Source: Adineta steineri (Eukaryota; Rotifera; Eurotatoria; Adinetida; Adinetidae). From it: 64,000 nucleotides of DNA. Shown here one piece after another: positions 24,561 to 36,913 of this stretch. The notes below the pieces were generated by a model, which searched no databases, was not told the DNA's origin, and saw nothing but the letters and a program-made list of their open reading frames with translations. Within the stretch, counting starts at the first letter, position 1. Each line of letters starts with the position of its first letter. The stretch is from the NCBI GenBank assembly GCA_905250115.1, contig CAJNOI010000165.1, positions 1 to 64,000 on the forward strand, read 5' to 3'. Made by a program: the position numbers and the translations under genes.

Positions 24561-25735
24561 TATACGACAAATTAAGGTATAATAAGGATGTAATTATTTC
24601 TTTGAAAAACAGATCAAGTTGACATTGCTAGTTGTGATTTATAATTAAAACATAATTATTACACTTCATTGAGTATAATGAATAAATATAAGACTATGAA
24701 TTAGCGAACTCTAGTATAGTATCGTGACGAGGATTTCTATGATTGGTTAATAATATAAATTAATAGTATCTGAAATGTGTCTGCATCTATCTATATGAAT
24801 GTTATAACTTGCCATATATGATAAGAATTGAAAGTTTATATTATGTATAATGATTTATTTCAGATTTCTTCAATTGAAATTTCGCAAAAAATTAACGACT
24901 ACTAAATTTATTTATACTGATGGAACAGGTTTATTATTTCTTTATAATTTTTATTTTTATTTAGTTGTAATATATATTTTTCCAAATGTAGTACAAAACT
25001 AATGTCAATTATTTTAAGGAGCAATTTTAAAAATATTTGTTACACTACTTGAGCATATCAGACTTCTTCTACAAACTTAAGATGTTCCTAGAAAAAAAAA
25101 TACCAGGGTTTTGATGACTGTCTAGTTCGAGGTATTCGAGAAGGATATGTTATATCTCTTTGTCATAGTCATCAGGCAAATGTTATAAAAATATATATGA
25201 TTGATTTTATTAAAAACAAGAATTTCTATTTGGTGATCATTTAAATTCATGTACAATTCGTTATATCATCATTGCTTATTCACTCGATACAATTCGACTG
25301 TAATTTGAAACTATATTTAGATTTTAGTCATTTAATGATGCAAATTAATCGTGATGATATAATGATAGATTATGCAAACAAAAATAATTATTAACGAGGA
25401 CCTGACAGTATTTCATCATAGCGTTGATTCATCATTTATTCTTGTTTTTCTGATGAATTTAAACGATGATTGGTTCTTGCTAGTTGGTCATCAATATGCT
25501 AAATAGTTTATTTTCTATTAAAAAAATAAGAAAATTCAAAATGTTAGATATATATATATAATTATTTCTTCTTTGTTTCTTTTTTTCTCTAGTAAATTTG
25601 CTCTATTCTTATCTTTTTTCGTTATAATAATAGTGACTTTATACCTTAAAAATATTCTGTTGTGTTAAAATAAAAGTAACCAACAATTTAAAGCATATAT
25701 TTATTTTACCTCTTTTTATACTTTTTTTTTTCTAG

Positions 25736-25969
25736 ATGACGACTTCGAATCAACAATTAGTTGATCTTGATTGGAAATTTGCTATAAATGTTGCAAATAG
25801 TGATGCTGATGGAAATGCTGGTGCAGCTCGACTTTATTTAAAATTAACAACACAGTCAAATAATGGTACAAATCGTACGGATATTCCATTAAGTGTTACA
25901 TTAGAACAATTTTATGCACTTGTTCATCAACTTGAAAAAGCTAAACTTGAAATGGATGTTTATACTTAA
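25736..25969 (+). CDS. COMMD6: COMM domain protein, COMMD6-like
   Basis: Single-exon 77-aa protein that is essentially only a COMM domain: NQQLVDLDWKFAINVANSD at the start, the beta-rich ARLYLKLTTQSN and IPLSV region, then LEQFYALVHQLEKAKLEMD. The leading QLVD..WK signature and the lack of an N-terminal helical domain match COMMD6, the short member of the family. COMMD proteins form the Commander complex with CCDC22/CCDC93 and control endosomal recycling. The ATG follows a polypyrimidine-AG (TTTTTTTTCTAG) directly, so the mRNA 5' end is probably made by cis- or leader trans-splicing. Because an acceptor touches the ATG, an upstream exon (COMMD7-like structure) cannot be excluded, but none was found. 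Confidence 0.8.
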   Translation: MTTSNQQLVDLDWKFAINVANSDADGNAGAARLYLKLTTQSNNGTNRTDIPLSVTLEQFYALVHQLEKAKLEMDVYT

Positions 25970-26225
25970 AAAATTCAAATAAAAATCTTCTTTTCTTTTT
26001 ATCTATTTATTTTCCAACGAGCATCTTGTTTTGTTTGTTTTTTTTTCTTACAATTGCATCACATAAGAGACAGAGAAGAAAAAAAGAGAAGAGAAGAGTA
26101 AGAACAAAAAAAGAACAAAAAGAAAATGAAACGATAAACAAAGGTAAAGAAAGAAAGAAAAAGATGAAATATAGTCTCACTGTGCTGTATTTTGCTTTCT
26201 ATTGAAAATATGTATGAAACAATGA

Positions 26226-28271
26226 CTAAGCACGTTTACGTTGTACAAAATCGTTTAATTTAGTACAAGACGGTGTCCCTTGTTTTTGAGCTTGACGATA
26301 TAAATCATTATCATTCATCATTCGTGCACGCCACATCATTGACTCTTTATATTGTTGTTCACGATAACATTGATGCCGTAAATCAGATTCATATTCATCA
26401 ATAACTGATGATTCAAATTTATCTAATTCAGAATTTGTTTTTGGCGGACGAAAATCTGGTTTGACAAAATATTCAACATGGGTTAAACGAGTTGAACGTG
26501 CAGTAGTATATTTTCTATTTTGAATAGAAAAAGAAAATTGAAAGAATTTCATTTTAAAAATAGAATATTATAATACCCAGTACGATGCAATTGAAATTGA
26601 GGTTCACTCACTAAAAATGTACCAATAATTGAAATAAGAAATAGAAATAAATAAGGCAATAATTGTGCAAGTGTATGTGTAGTCTAAAATTGAAAAATAT
26701 ATCTTTTTTTTGTTTAAAAATATATAAATAACAAACAGTTTGTGTTTGATTATGTGTTGAATGTGTTGTAAAATGAAATGGGCTCTGTTGTTGTTGACGA
26801 CGACGATATTGACGCGTTGATGTTCCTAAAATATACATGGTGGGTTTAAACAGAGAATTAAATATCAATCAATTATATAATTCACAAAGGAATTTCCCTC
26901 CCTATGGTAAAAAACTGTTGACATAAAAATTACATTATTGAATAAAATCTGATGAGAATAAAAAAAACTTGAAATAATTTTTTATTTCGACTTATGACTG
27001 TTTTAATCGATCTTTGAAATATCAATTTAAATGATCATAAATCAAAAATAAAGTAGAATAAGAAACGAATTTTTTGAAGTTTTATTTATTCTTATTCCAC
27101 AGAGATATAAAGTAAACGTATTCAGATCTCAATGCAATAAACAATAAAAAAATTTTCCTTTTCGTTAGTATCAGTTACAAGTCAGAATGAACATAAAACA
27201 AATCTCTCGACAATACTAATAATTAGTACTTTGAGACTTTCAGCAATCAAAACTATAACGATTCTCTCTATTTAATTCTAATGTTGACATATACTGTCAA
27301 TTAATATATGATAAAATTTTTGAAAGATCATACCTGAATATCCAAAGAATAGATTGAAAATTTCTTCAGCTGAAAAGTCATCATCATCTTCATAGTAATA
27401 ATATTGCTGTCCACCACCACGACTACCACCATTACTAGTACGATGATATTGTGGTTCCATAGCATGCCCATATTGATCGTATTGTTCACGTTTTTTAGGA
27501 TCACTTAAAATTGAAAAAGCTTTACCAATAGCTGTTATGAAAAAAAAATAACAAACAAATATTAAAAAAACAACTAAATTGAAACCATTAAGATCAATAA
27601 CCTTTAAAAGCATCCGTAGCACCTGGTGCTTTACATTTATCTGGATGAAACTAAACAAAAAAAACAAAAAATAGAATTTTGAAAAACAATTCATTTCTTT
27701 AACTTACTTGAAGAGCTAATTTACGGTAAGCTTTTTTCAAATCAGCTTCAGATGCTGATTTATTAACACCGAGAATTTCATATAAATCTTTACATGTTTT
27801 AACTCTAATAAATAAAATATTTGAAAAAAATGCATATTTCTTTAGATTAATATTCTTACTTTCGCACAGCGTCAGCTTCTTCTGAAGTATAATCATTAGA
27901 TGATGTTGAATGTGTATTCGTTGTTGTTCTTTGTCTTGGATTTGATGAAGCACCATTCGTTGTTGTTTGTTCATGATTTGAAAATGCTGATCCAGATTCA
28001 TGAGTTTTTGTATTGTTGTTATTATTATTTGATGATGTCGAATGAGAGTTAGTATGCATTAGTCGTTCAATGAGATCTAATTGTTTTCAAAAAAAAAAAA
28101 GACAAATTCATTTATTAAATAAATTAAAACAAAAGAACCTTTCGCTTTTTGTGTTGGAAAAAGATTTTCAGATTTTGTAAGATATCGAAGTGCACGTTCA
28201 TTATCATTTGAAAGTATTGCGTTTTCAGCAAGTTCAATATAATGAAATGCTGAGTCTTTATTTGCTTCCAT
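26226..28271 (-). CDS. DNAJB12: DnaJ homologue, ER tail-anchored type (DNAJB12-like)
   Basis: Eight exons: 28139-28271, 27860-28076, 27708-27804, 27602-27650, 27334-27531, 26737-26825, 26577-26683 and 26226-26514; 392 aa, all junctions in frame. The N-terminus (MEANKDSAFHYIELAENAIL) resembles the DNAJB12/14 leader, followed by an Asn/Thr-rich linker. The J domain reads DLYEILGVNKSASEADLKKA, then FHPDK across its own 49-nt exon with the HPD motif needed to stimulate Hsp70 ATPase, then FSILSDPKKREQYDQYG. A Gly/Tyr/Asp linker and DFSAEEIFNLFFGYSG follow. One membrane helix (LLPYLFLFLISIIGTFLVS) precedes the DUF1977 C-terminus, which ends YRQAQKQGTPSCTKL. Family members act in ER-associated degradation with Hsc70. 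Two donors are weak (GTTCTT, GTTATT). Confidence 0.9.
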
Positions 28272-28929
28272 TGATTAGATAGTAAGAAAATACAGATAGA
28301 TAGATAGATAAATAAATAGGAACAAAATTAATTCGTGTAAATCAATGTAATAAACAACGACATTGAAAATAGGACAATAATACACAAGACAAACAAGAAA
28401 CAAAATAAGATAGCTAGATTGATGTTAACCAAGGCCAAATCTTAATAGTTGATGTTACGAACACTTGTTATAGATATCGAAAACAAAAATGTAATATAAG
28501 TTAGAAGATGTTTTAAAAAGGAAGAATATACGAATTATGTCATTGACTAATTCAATGAGTGTGAGTGCACTGATAAACACGCAGAGAACAATCGGGTCAT
28601 CATTTCCATTTCTAAATAACAAAGGTCTCTGTTGCTTTTTCTGATTGGATAGAATATATAGCTTGTTACGTACGGTTTTGACATTCGAACGATGTCACTA
28701 CGAAACATAAATCTATCAAAATGATTTATCAGAAATATATCATACATAGTTCAGTAAAACATACTTGAAAATAAAATCTAAAAAAATATTGTACAAAAAC
28801 CAGTTTTTTTTCATTGGTGTTCGAATTTTGATAAACTTAAATATTGAATTATATAATGAAGCCATTAAAAAAACAAATTTGAATTCATAACAATTCAATA
28901 AGAAATAAATCTAAAAGAAAAAAAATTCA
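28272..28929. other. Divergent intergenic region
   Basis: Between the DNAJB12-like gene (-) and the Ser/Thr-rich gene (+), so it likely holds both promoters. A minus-strand open frame at 28547-28747 has no supporting features. Confidence 0.4.
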
Positions 28930-30932
28930 ATGGGTGGTACTTCGAGCACTTCTAAAACTCCTGCAGCTTCTTTGACTACGCCTAGTGTTGCACCTGCTAC
29001 TCCTGTTACTCTTGTTGATTCTATCAATACTACTATTGCTTCTACTTCTACACCTACTACCAAAACTACGACTACAGTCACTTCTTCTACTGCTACTTCG
29101 ACTATTAATAATACGAATACGACACCTACCACTACCATTGTAACTTCAACGACTCCTACTCCTCCAGCTGTTACTAAAGTGCCTTCAACTATTACTACAG
29201 TTCCTTCAACGACTTCTGTAACGACTACAGGTTTGTACTAAATACTATAGTAATAATGCATTTGTAATATATATAAATAATTTTTTTTGTAAAGATACTA
29301 TCAAGCCTACATTCTATTCGATTGCACAATCTTTAATTACTGATGCTAATGCTGATGCTGATGTTGATAAACCAAAGTCAATTGTAAAATCAGCTGCTGC
29401 ACGTTGGTATAATTGGACAAAAGATGAACAACAAACACGAGAAAAAGGTAAAATACTATGGTATATGAAACCACCAGTTACAACTACAGATATATCTACT
29501 ACAATGACAACAACATTAACAACAACAACAGCAAATATTAATAATGATCAAAAAGAAACATCTGATGAAACAAACGTTATTGCTATGCCAAGCTTTCATT
29601 TACGTTCGACAGCTATATATAGTCCACCACATGGTGATCGTGTTCTATCAGGACGTCGTGAATTAACTAATACTGATATATCAAATTATAAATATTATCG
29701 TCCCGATGATCGATCAAACCAGTCGGTAAGAAATCAATCTTAAAATCTAATTTTAAAATAATAATAGAAAATTAAATATTGTATATTGTAGGCTGGTATT
29801 CATACTAGAGCAACTATGTATAGAATGAATACTCTTATAAAAGAAACTCCTTTACCAATTCAATCAACTGTATTGGCGACTACAAGTCCTATTGATAGCA
29901 CCATTGTAACACAAACTACATCATCGTCATCATCACCATTACGTACATTTGTCTCTCGTGGTCTACAGACTGATCTTGTGGCACAACCAATCGATCCATC
30001 GTCTTCACAAATGCGTTATTATGAAAAACAACAATCTCAAGTGAGAATATCTTAATTACCGGTTTTCTTTTTAGAATTCTACTTTATTTTTAACCAGATA
30101 CAGATGAATCTATAAATAATATTTCGTATTTCAAAAAAATCTAAAGAAGAAACAATGGATAATTATTCTTTTACGAGCAATAAAACACTAAAAATTGAAA
30201 CTTTCTTGAATTTTTCTCCCCTACTTGTTTAACCTATTCTGAATTGATTGAGCACGCAGAGAAAATAGTAACATCAAAGTTTGATTAGCGAATATTTTTA
30301 CGAGAATTAATAATTCAGTTATTATGAATTAGAAGTAAAAAAGACTGATATCAACTATTTTGTTGTATCTTACATATAGAATACATAATTTCATATTTTA
30401 CTATACTCTATTTATAATTGTGATATATGTTCTTTGACAACGATGTCATTCTTTATTTGTTACTCAGTATATTATTTCTATTCTTTTCCTTTCTATACAG
30501 ATCGTACCTGTAACAGCCTTTTCAAATAACAATTCCAATCAAAATGCTTTTTATTATTTAACATCAAATGATACAAAAACTGAACCAGTTCTTCCACCTA
30601 TTGGGAAAACACCCGTATGGTATGGTGATCAACCAGCACAATCATATCCTAATTCTGCATCATTACCGCTATCACCAACATCAATTTTAAAAAAATCATC
30701 AACAGTATTATCTCAAGATGTATCTAATCCTCTTTCCGAGCAGACACATCATAAAGTACTTGAACAATTACGTAAACATAATAAAAATACAAAAGATGGA
30801 ATATATCGTGTAAAAAAAATTCATCTTGTAGAAAAAAATGAACAACCATCAACTGTAACAAATAATCTTCCAACAACAACAACAACAAAAGCTAGTCAAA
30901 GTATATTAAGAAGTAAAAAATTATTTTTTTAG
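28930..30932 (+). CDS. Ser/Thr-rich protein of unknown function
   Basis: Four exons: 28930-29230, 29295-29725, 29792-30040 and 30501-30932, giving 470 aa in frame. The N-terminal 100 residues are almost entirely Thr, Ser, Pro and Val. More ordered-looking segments follow: SAAARWYNWTKDEQQTREKG, SFHLRSTAIYSPPHGDRVLS, TDISNYKYYRPDDRSNQ and AGIHTRATMYRMNTLIKE. The C-terminus HHKVLEQLRKHNKN...GIYRVKKIHLVEK is basic and helical. The MGGTSS start fits an N-myristoylation consensus and there is no signal peptide or membrane helix. I do not recognise the family. It ends 122 bp from the convergent ETS gene. Confidence 0.75.
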
Positions 30933-31054
30933 TCAATTATTTAATCGAAAAAAAATAGACAATGACATAAACGCACACGCACACACACACATGAAAAGAA
31001 AACAAGAAGAAAAATGAAAAGAATTGTTTTGTTGTATTTTTATTTTTATTTTTT

Positions 31055-32059
31055 TTATGAATAAAAGTCATAATTTGTTGAACAATCATTATGAATCGTT
31101 GATAATTTATTAATACCATTTGTTGGATTATAGGTAAAATAAGATGATAAATTATCAATTGTTTCATGTGGAACAGTTTGGGGTGGTGTTGATGATATCA
31201 TACCATTGGGATCAAATGATGGAAATGTATAATGATTTGATGTATTATAAAATGAATGTCTTGCCCAATAAGGATTATTTGCATTTAATTTTGTATCATT
31301 TGTCGGATAAAGATTGGTTGTTGATGATGACGATGATGGTGTTGCATAGGGTGAAAATGAACTTGGAAATGTATTGGGATAAAATGTTGACGGATAGAAA
31401 GGTACATAATTCTCATCAGATCTTATTTGTGGTTTTATTTTATTGGTTGATGAAGATGAAAAAGCTGAATTTGATGATGAGGAGGATGATTTATTTGTTG
31501 ATATTGGAACTTTTGGTGATATTAATGGTGTATTTGGTGTACCTTTTGTTATATGTCCATTTCGTGTTATAAATGGATAAAGTGTTTGAGGATCACATAC
31601 AAAACGATAAACATAACGTTCACCAGCAACTTTTTGCATAATACCTTTTTCATAATAATAACGAAGTGATCGAGATAATTTGTCATAATTCATTGATGGA
31701 CGATTTTTTTGTACACCCCATAAACGTGCTACCTGAAAAAAAAGAAATTTTTTTTTTTTGTTCTACAATATAAATCTATTTGTAATCATTTACTTCTTCG
31801 GGTTCAACTAATTTAAATTCTAGACCTTTTCCTGTCCAAATAATAATTGTACCATTAAGACCATCATCAAGTAATGCTAATAGAAATTGCCATAATTGTA
31901 CTGACCCGCGGCGACAATATAATTGAGAATCACGAATAGATTTCCATCGATGTTCTAAAAAAAGAATGTTTTTATTTTTTTTGTTATCAATTGATTTCGG
32001 GTTCTCTTCAATTTACCTCCACGATTACGATGTTGTTCACTACCGGTTCCACACGACAT
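31055..32059 (-). CDS. ETS transcription factor, PEA3/ETV1-4-5 type DNA-binding domain
   Basis: Three exons: 32017-32059, 31794-31954 and 31055-31732; 293 aa. The ETS domain lies at residues ~31-115: [20 protein letters not shown], then [19 protein letters not shown], then [20 protein letters not shown] and [14 protein letters not shown]. The recognition-helix arginines (R89 and R92 in SRSLR) are present. The [16 protein letters not shown] tail is characteristic of the PEA3 group, which drives receptor-tyrosine-kinase responses in other animals. Only 30 residues precede the domain, so the acidic N-terminal transactivation domain of PEA3 proteins is absent. The C-terminal ~175 residues are Ser/Pro/Tyr rich. 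Start MSCGTG is the only ATG in the first exon that gives an in-frame junction. Confidence 0.88.
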
Positions 32060-35000
32060 TATAGTAGTAGTAGTGCTATTTAATGGAAAAAAGAAAAAAA
32101 TTCAAAATGATTTTATGTTTCAGATTTTTCTTTTTTTTGTATAATAAAGGCACTCATCTTAATTATCGTGTCTTCTTGCCTGAACTTCTATACTCGTTAT
32201 TAGAATTGAAATATAAGAATAATAGTAATAGCAATCTTTTTTTTTCTGATGTGCACAAGTCAATTAGACATTTCATTCTTCTTTCTATGTCATAGAGAAA
32301 AAAAGCTCAGAATGAGGTCTTCTTTTTTTTTTACTTCTCTCGTCATTAGTCAAATACTATACAATATAACACACACACACATAGGTGTTATATCAAATAC
32401 TTACTCGATCATTAAAATGATTATCTATTCTTGTTCAATATGAAGAGAAAAATATTTCGAAATGATTCTATTATTTGTTTGTATAATTCTTTCTCTCTGT
32501 CTTCCTTTTGTGAAAACCAGAAACATAACTTCAATCATTCTAATAGATCACTCACGTGCACAAATCAATCATTCTCTCTTTTCTAAAGAACAGATCATCA
32601 TCATCAACTATAATGTACAAAAAGAACATTATAGAAAATCAATAGGTTGTTTCTCACTTTTCTCTACTAATACATTGGACATGACATGTCACAAATTCTA
32701 TAAGATCTATTCAGAAGTTAATCATCATAGAATTGATTAGAATACAGAAGAAAAAGAAAAAGAAACGTCCGATATTGATTATCAACCGGATATGGAAGTC
32801 GATGTTCAAGATGAAGATCCACTTTTTGGACGATATCATATCATGTCATTGATAAAGTTAACAATCATTAATAAATATAATAACTTACCCTTGAGCGTTT
32901 AGTTGTCAGCAATGATTAGCCGACAATAGTTAGTCACTTTACAGTTCAGACAGGTGTATGTGATGATGATGATATGTGCTTTCCTTTTTGATTTCACCCT
33001 TTGAATATGAAGAAAAGTGAGACACTTGAACGCGACCAAATGCTAAGTCTTGTATATTTTTTTTGAATGAACTAAATCTCTGATCATCTCATAATTAGAA
33101 GAGAAAAAAGAGTATTATCATATATAGAATAAATTTCTTCTTGTTGAAAAAAGAAACATGAACCAATCGGAATAAAATTATGTTTTATTTCTATAACCAA
33201 TGATAATCAAGACAAAAAAAAGAAAAAGAAACGACTTCTATTTAAAATCAACAGGAATCTACAATTAATCATTTTTTATGCAATGTCATTTCACTGTTTT
33301 TTTCTTTCACGATGAGAATTGATATGAATCTTTAGTTATAATATCTTTATGGAAAAATAAGAATGTTTTATCTTGTTCTTCATTCAAATTAATGTAATAA
33401 ATTTTTTGAAGAAGTTCGATCGCTGTTGGATACCATCAATAGTTACAAGTTGATTGGTTTGATAAAAGATTTTCATTGTTATGAAATTAGAAACGATCAT
33501 TTATTGACATTCATCTAATTTAAATGAACTAAATAATATCGATATTTATCATTAAGTAGAATAATAAAAAAAAAGAAAATTTCGAAATATATTTTTTAAT
33601 GCTTTTTTTTTGTTATATTAGACTTTTTATTATATATACTATTTATAGAAAATTAATTTGAAACTTTGAAAAACAAACGGCATAGAAAAGACTAATGAAG
33701 CTATTTTGGATATGAAAAGAAAAATGAATATGAATTTTATTACCGAAAATCTAAAGATATTTACTTATTATTACCAACAATTAATCAGAAGACAGCGATC
33801 ATGTACTTTTACTATATACGCAGTGCACACGCAGCAATACTGAATATTTTAGAGTTATAACGTGATACTTGAGGGCATTAAGTATCGATTTCAAATGATA
33901 AGAGAATATACCAATTCATTTTAAAAGTTTATTAAATCATTTACAAAATACCAATCAACAGACTATTGTGCTAACTTTTTACGATGATTTTAATCCACTG
34001 ATTTTTTCCAAAAAAAATAACGCTGTTCCAAAAAAACTAATTATTAATATTTGTTTAACTTTTTTTTGCACAGATACTAGCTGCTTAATATTTAGATATA
34101 CACAGTTTAAACGATCTGCAATTTTTCTCTCTTCGTTTCATTAGCTCACACTATATAAATAACCGAAGAAAAAAAATCAATTTTAATTATGTAATAGAAA
34201 AGAGTTTTATAAGAAAAATGCAAATTCTTCTTCCATATAATAACTATTTTTTTTTTCTCGTAATATTGTGATTTTGACATATGGCCATGATTAATACCAA
34301 AATAATGTAAAAAGATAAGAAAGAATAGAATTAACAGGAACAAGTTTAGCTAAATTTTGAAGCACAAATAAAGCGTTTCAGACACACATCCTTGTAACTT
34401 TATTAAAAGTCGTTAATCAGTTACTAAGTCATTATAAAAAGTGAATGTTTCGCTTTCAAAATATAATACAAAGACAAAGGTTATCATCGAACATCTTACT
34501 CATTAGATTAATTCGATTTCTAAATCTGAATATCAATATACTACGATTTAATTTGAAGACTATGTATACAAATGATGTTTATAATTTCCACATAGAAGAC
34601 TACAATCTATATGAAAATCATGAAACTGCTGTTGATTTTTGTGAACTATTTAGCTTTGATAAATGAATGACTAGGATTGTGCACAGATATCAAAATGATA
34701 TTTCGAAAGTTTATTACAACACAAAATCCTTCAATACATTTATTGCTTTTGTATGAATAAAGAGTAAAAACTTGTTATTTATTTTATGATTGTTGAATGT
34801 AATTTATAATGAATTTCTTGTGAAGTTTGCTTTAGAAATTATTTTGAATTGTATTAAGTCAGTCCTTCCATATATTAAAGATATTAACTACTTTGCAGAT
34901 AGTAATAATTCTCAGTTTATCACGAAAAATATGTTGTTGATGACATTAATGGTTATGTAAACGGTCACATGTGATTAGCTATATTAGCAAAAGAAATGTA

Positions 35001-36589
35001 TTAGTCAGCTGATGATTTTCTTTTACTTGAGAAATGAAGAAAACAACTATTATTGAAATAACATAGATAGCTCATAAACTGAGTTTGAAAATGTGTTTCA
35101 GAAACACAGAAAATGCATTTAGTTAAAGTAATTAGTAAAAATAAATTCTAATTTTATTATCATTCTTCATACTCTAAAGAAAAAATCATAACAGATTGAA
35201 AGCAGATGTTTATAGTTCTTTTGCTTCACTTAATTTTCCGTCTTATGTATATTTAGGTAGTTGATCTAACTTAGAAAAATGCTTTCTCTAAGCAGTTTTA
35301 TTGTTTCACATTACAAAAGTACTCAATTCCAAGGAAGTCGGATCTTCATCTCAAACTAGGAGTATACTAGCATTTACATTCTGTTAGCTGAGAGCCACTA
35401 AATACGTTTCGAACTTATACTTCCATAAACTGGCTGAGGTCTCCTTCAGGTAAATTTTGGTAAAATGTTTTTTTGCGTCAAAAATAAATATATGTTTTTT
35501 AGTGTATTTTTTTGCACTGTTTTTGAATATGATATTAGTTTTTTGACCGTAGCAATTCATAATGATGAAAACTGCCAGATACAACCTTTTCTAAGGTAAA
35601 GTCTATTGAAAAAGACTGGAAAATTGTTGAAAAAACTTTATTAGAAGAAATTCAAATAAACAAACTTTTTCTGATGTGAGTCGGTACATTCGGATGTGCT
35701 CTTTCAAATGAGACTACTTTCGAATGGGTCTAGTATGCTGATGTGACTAAGTGACCATGCATAGTTGGACACATTTTCTAAAAATGGTATATAGTACGAC
35801 ACAGCAAATATTTTAGAAAAGAGGACTTTCAATACCACCAAAAGATAGCCCATCCTCGATAGTATTTGTAGTAAAAAAATCTCTTTTCTAACTTTTACCA
35901 TTGTTGAGAAAATGAAAATTTAGTGAGACGAGTTGCCCTAAAAAAGTCTTCAAATATACCTGACCTCCCGTAGCTTGATCCCGGTATATCTCAGGAATGG
36001 CCCGGCCGTTTGAGCTAAAATTTTCAGATTATTCCTAAAACACTTATGCCTAACTACTATAAAAAATATCAGCCAAATCGGTGAGATTCGTTGAGCAACA
36101 TTGGTCGTGGCTTATGTGCAATGCCTCCTAGGACTCTTCTCTGCAAAACAAAAAATGTTCTTTTGACTTTGACACACACACACACACAAACTATTTTTTT
36201 GCGTATGATCCTCCTTTCAGTCGAGAGAACTAATGTTTTCTATATATTCGATACTTTAAAACTTAGTTTATATCTTTTCTCTTTATACGATAATTCTATA
36301 GATAAAATAAGAGGATATATTACTGATATCTGGCCTGGATCGATACATATATTTATGTAGAAAAGTATATAGTCGTCCGACTAACTATCAGAAGAAAAAG
36401 AAATATATATACGTAAAGATATCGAAACATGTTTAATTATTTGTTTAGATACATATGTATATACCAAGTGAAAAGTTATTTTAAAATTAAATATATTTTT
36501 GAAACTCATTTTTTTCATTTCAGATTTTTACTTCAAGTTATTATAATCGTTTCGGATTATAACTTCAAGTGATTATACTCTTTTAAAAA
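32060..36589. other. Long gene-poor region
   Basis: About 4.5 kb without a supported gene. It starts with a short GTA/CTA repeat just upstream of the ETS start. An open frame at 32462-32740 (+) begins with a hydrophobic stretch (MILLFVCIILSLCLPFV) that could pass for a signal peptide, but the rest has no domain or splice support. A compositionally distinct block (35270-36130) is listed separately. Confidence 0.4.
35270..36130. repeat. Compositionally distinct non-coding block, possible dispersed repeat
   Basis: This stretch is visibly less A+T-rich than its surroundings and includes GACCTCCCGTAGCTTGATCC and GGAATGGCCCGGCCGTTTG. Only short broken open frames on the minus strand (35384-35584, 35704-35901) are present. 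Its composition suggests an inserted, decayed element, but no terminal repeats or second copy are seen in this window. Confidence 0.3.
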
Positions 36590-36855
36590 ATGTCCAACGA
36601 TAAAGATTTAATTAATAAAATGGAATTGAATTATAGTCATGTAAGTAGAAAACAATGATGACAAAGCATTATTCTTTTCTTTTTCTTATAATTTATTGAC
36701 ACGATTAATATATTATTTGATGATATTTATCGACGAAAACAAGCTGAGTTATATAAATTACAATATGAAGCAGATTTATGTAAATCAACAACAGATGAAC
36801 AAACAACCAAAATTAATGAGAGCATTAAATTAGCTAATATAGAAATCGCCATCTA
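36590..36855 (+). pseudogene. Small coding remnant or mini-gene next to a telomere-like hairpin
   Basis: A 17-codon start exon (MSNDKDLINKMELNYSH, ends CAT|GTAAGT at 36640) can be joined in frame to sequence from about 36750 encoding LYKLQYEADLCKSTTDEQ and KINESIKLANIEIAI, ending in TAG at 36854-36856. The upstream codons DDIYRRKQAE are open in the same frame, so the acceptor is uncertain. The product would be a short, charged, helical peptide. The stop codon lies exactly where the G-rich hairpin begins, suggesting a gene truncated by that sequence. Family not recognised. Confidence 0.35.
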
Positions 36856-36913
36856 GAGGGTGTGGGTGGGTGTGGGTATGAGCAGTGTGCTGTAAACCCA
36901 CACCCACACCCTC
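36856..36913. repeat. Telomere-like hairpin
   Basis: GAGGGTGTGGGTGGGTGTGG is followed by a 20-nt loop region and the complementary arm ACCCACACCCACACCCTC. The arms pair over about 18 bases. The trailing CTCAAGAA also follows the hairpins of the 2.7-4.0 kb array, so these belong to one sequence family. Confidence 0.85.

Larger units (their letters stand above)
21266..25735. other. Long gene-poor intergenic region
   Basis: About 4.5 kb separating the divergent GRAM-domain and COMMD6-like genes. Apart from two MITE-like elements (annotated separately) I find only short chance open frames (for example 21941-22189 and 22714-22911) with A+T-driven composition and no family features. Confidence 0.45.

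Noticed and set aside
24850-24929. Exon-like segment before COMMD6 (acceptor TTTCAG, frame FLQLKFRKKLTTTKF)
   Set aside because: It cannot be joined in frame to the COMM exon with a sensible donor, and its sequence does not match a COMMD N-terminal domain.
25370-25520. Minus-strand stretch encoding RTNHRLNSSEKQE-like codons
   Set aside because: Too short, interrupted by stops, no family match; left as chance or decayed sequence.
31144-31572. 142-codon plus-strand frame rich in Leu/Met
   Set aside because: Antisense shadow of the third ETS exon.
32462-32740. 92-codon frame starting with a signal-peptide-like MILLFVCIILSLCLPFV
   Set aside because: The rest shows no cysteine pattern, domain or splice site, and A+T-rich DNA readily encodes hydrophobic stretches.
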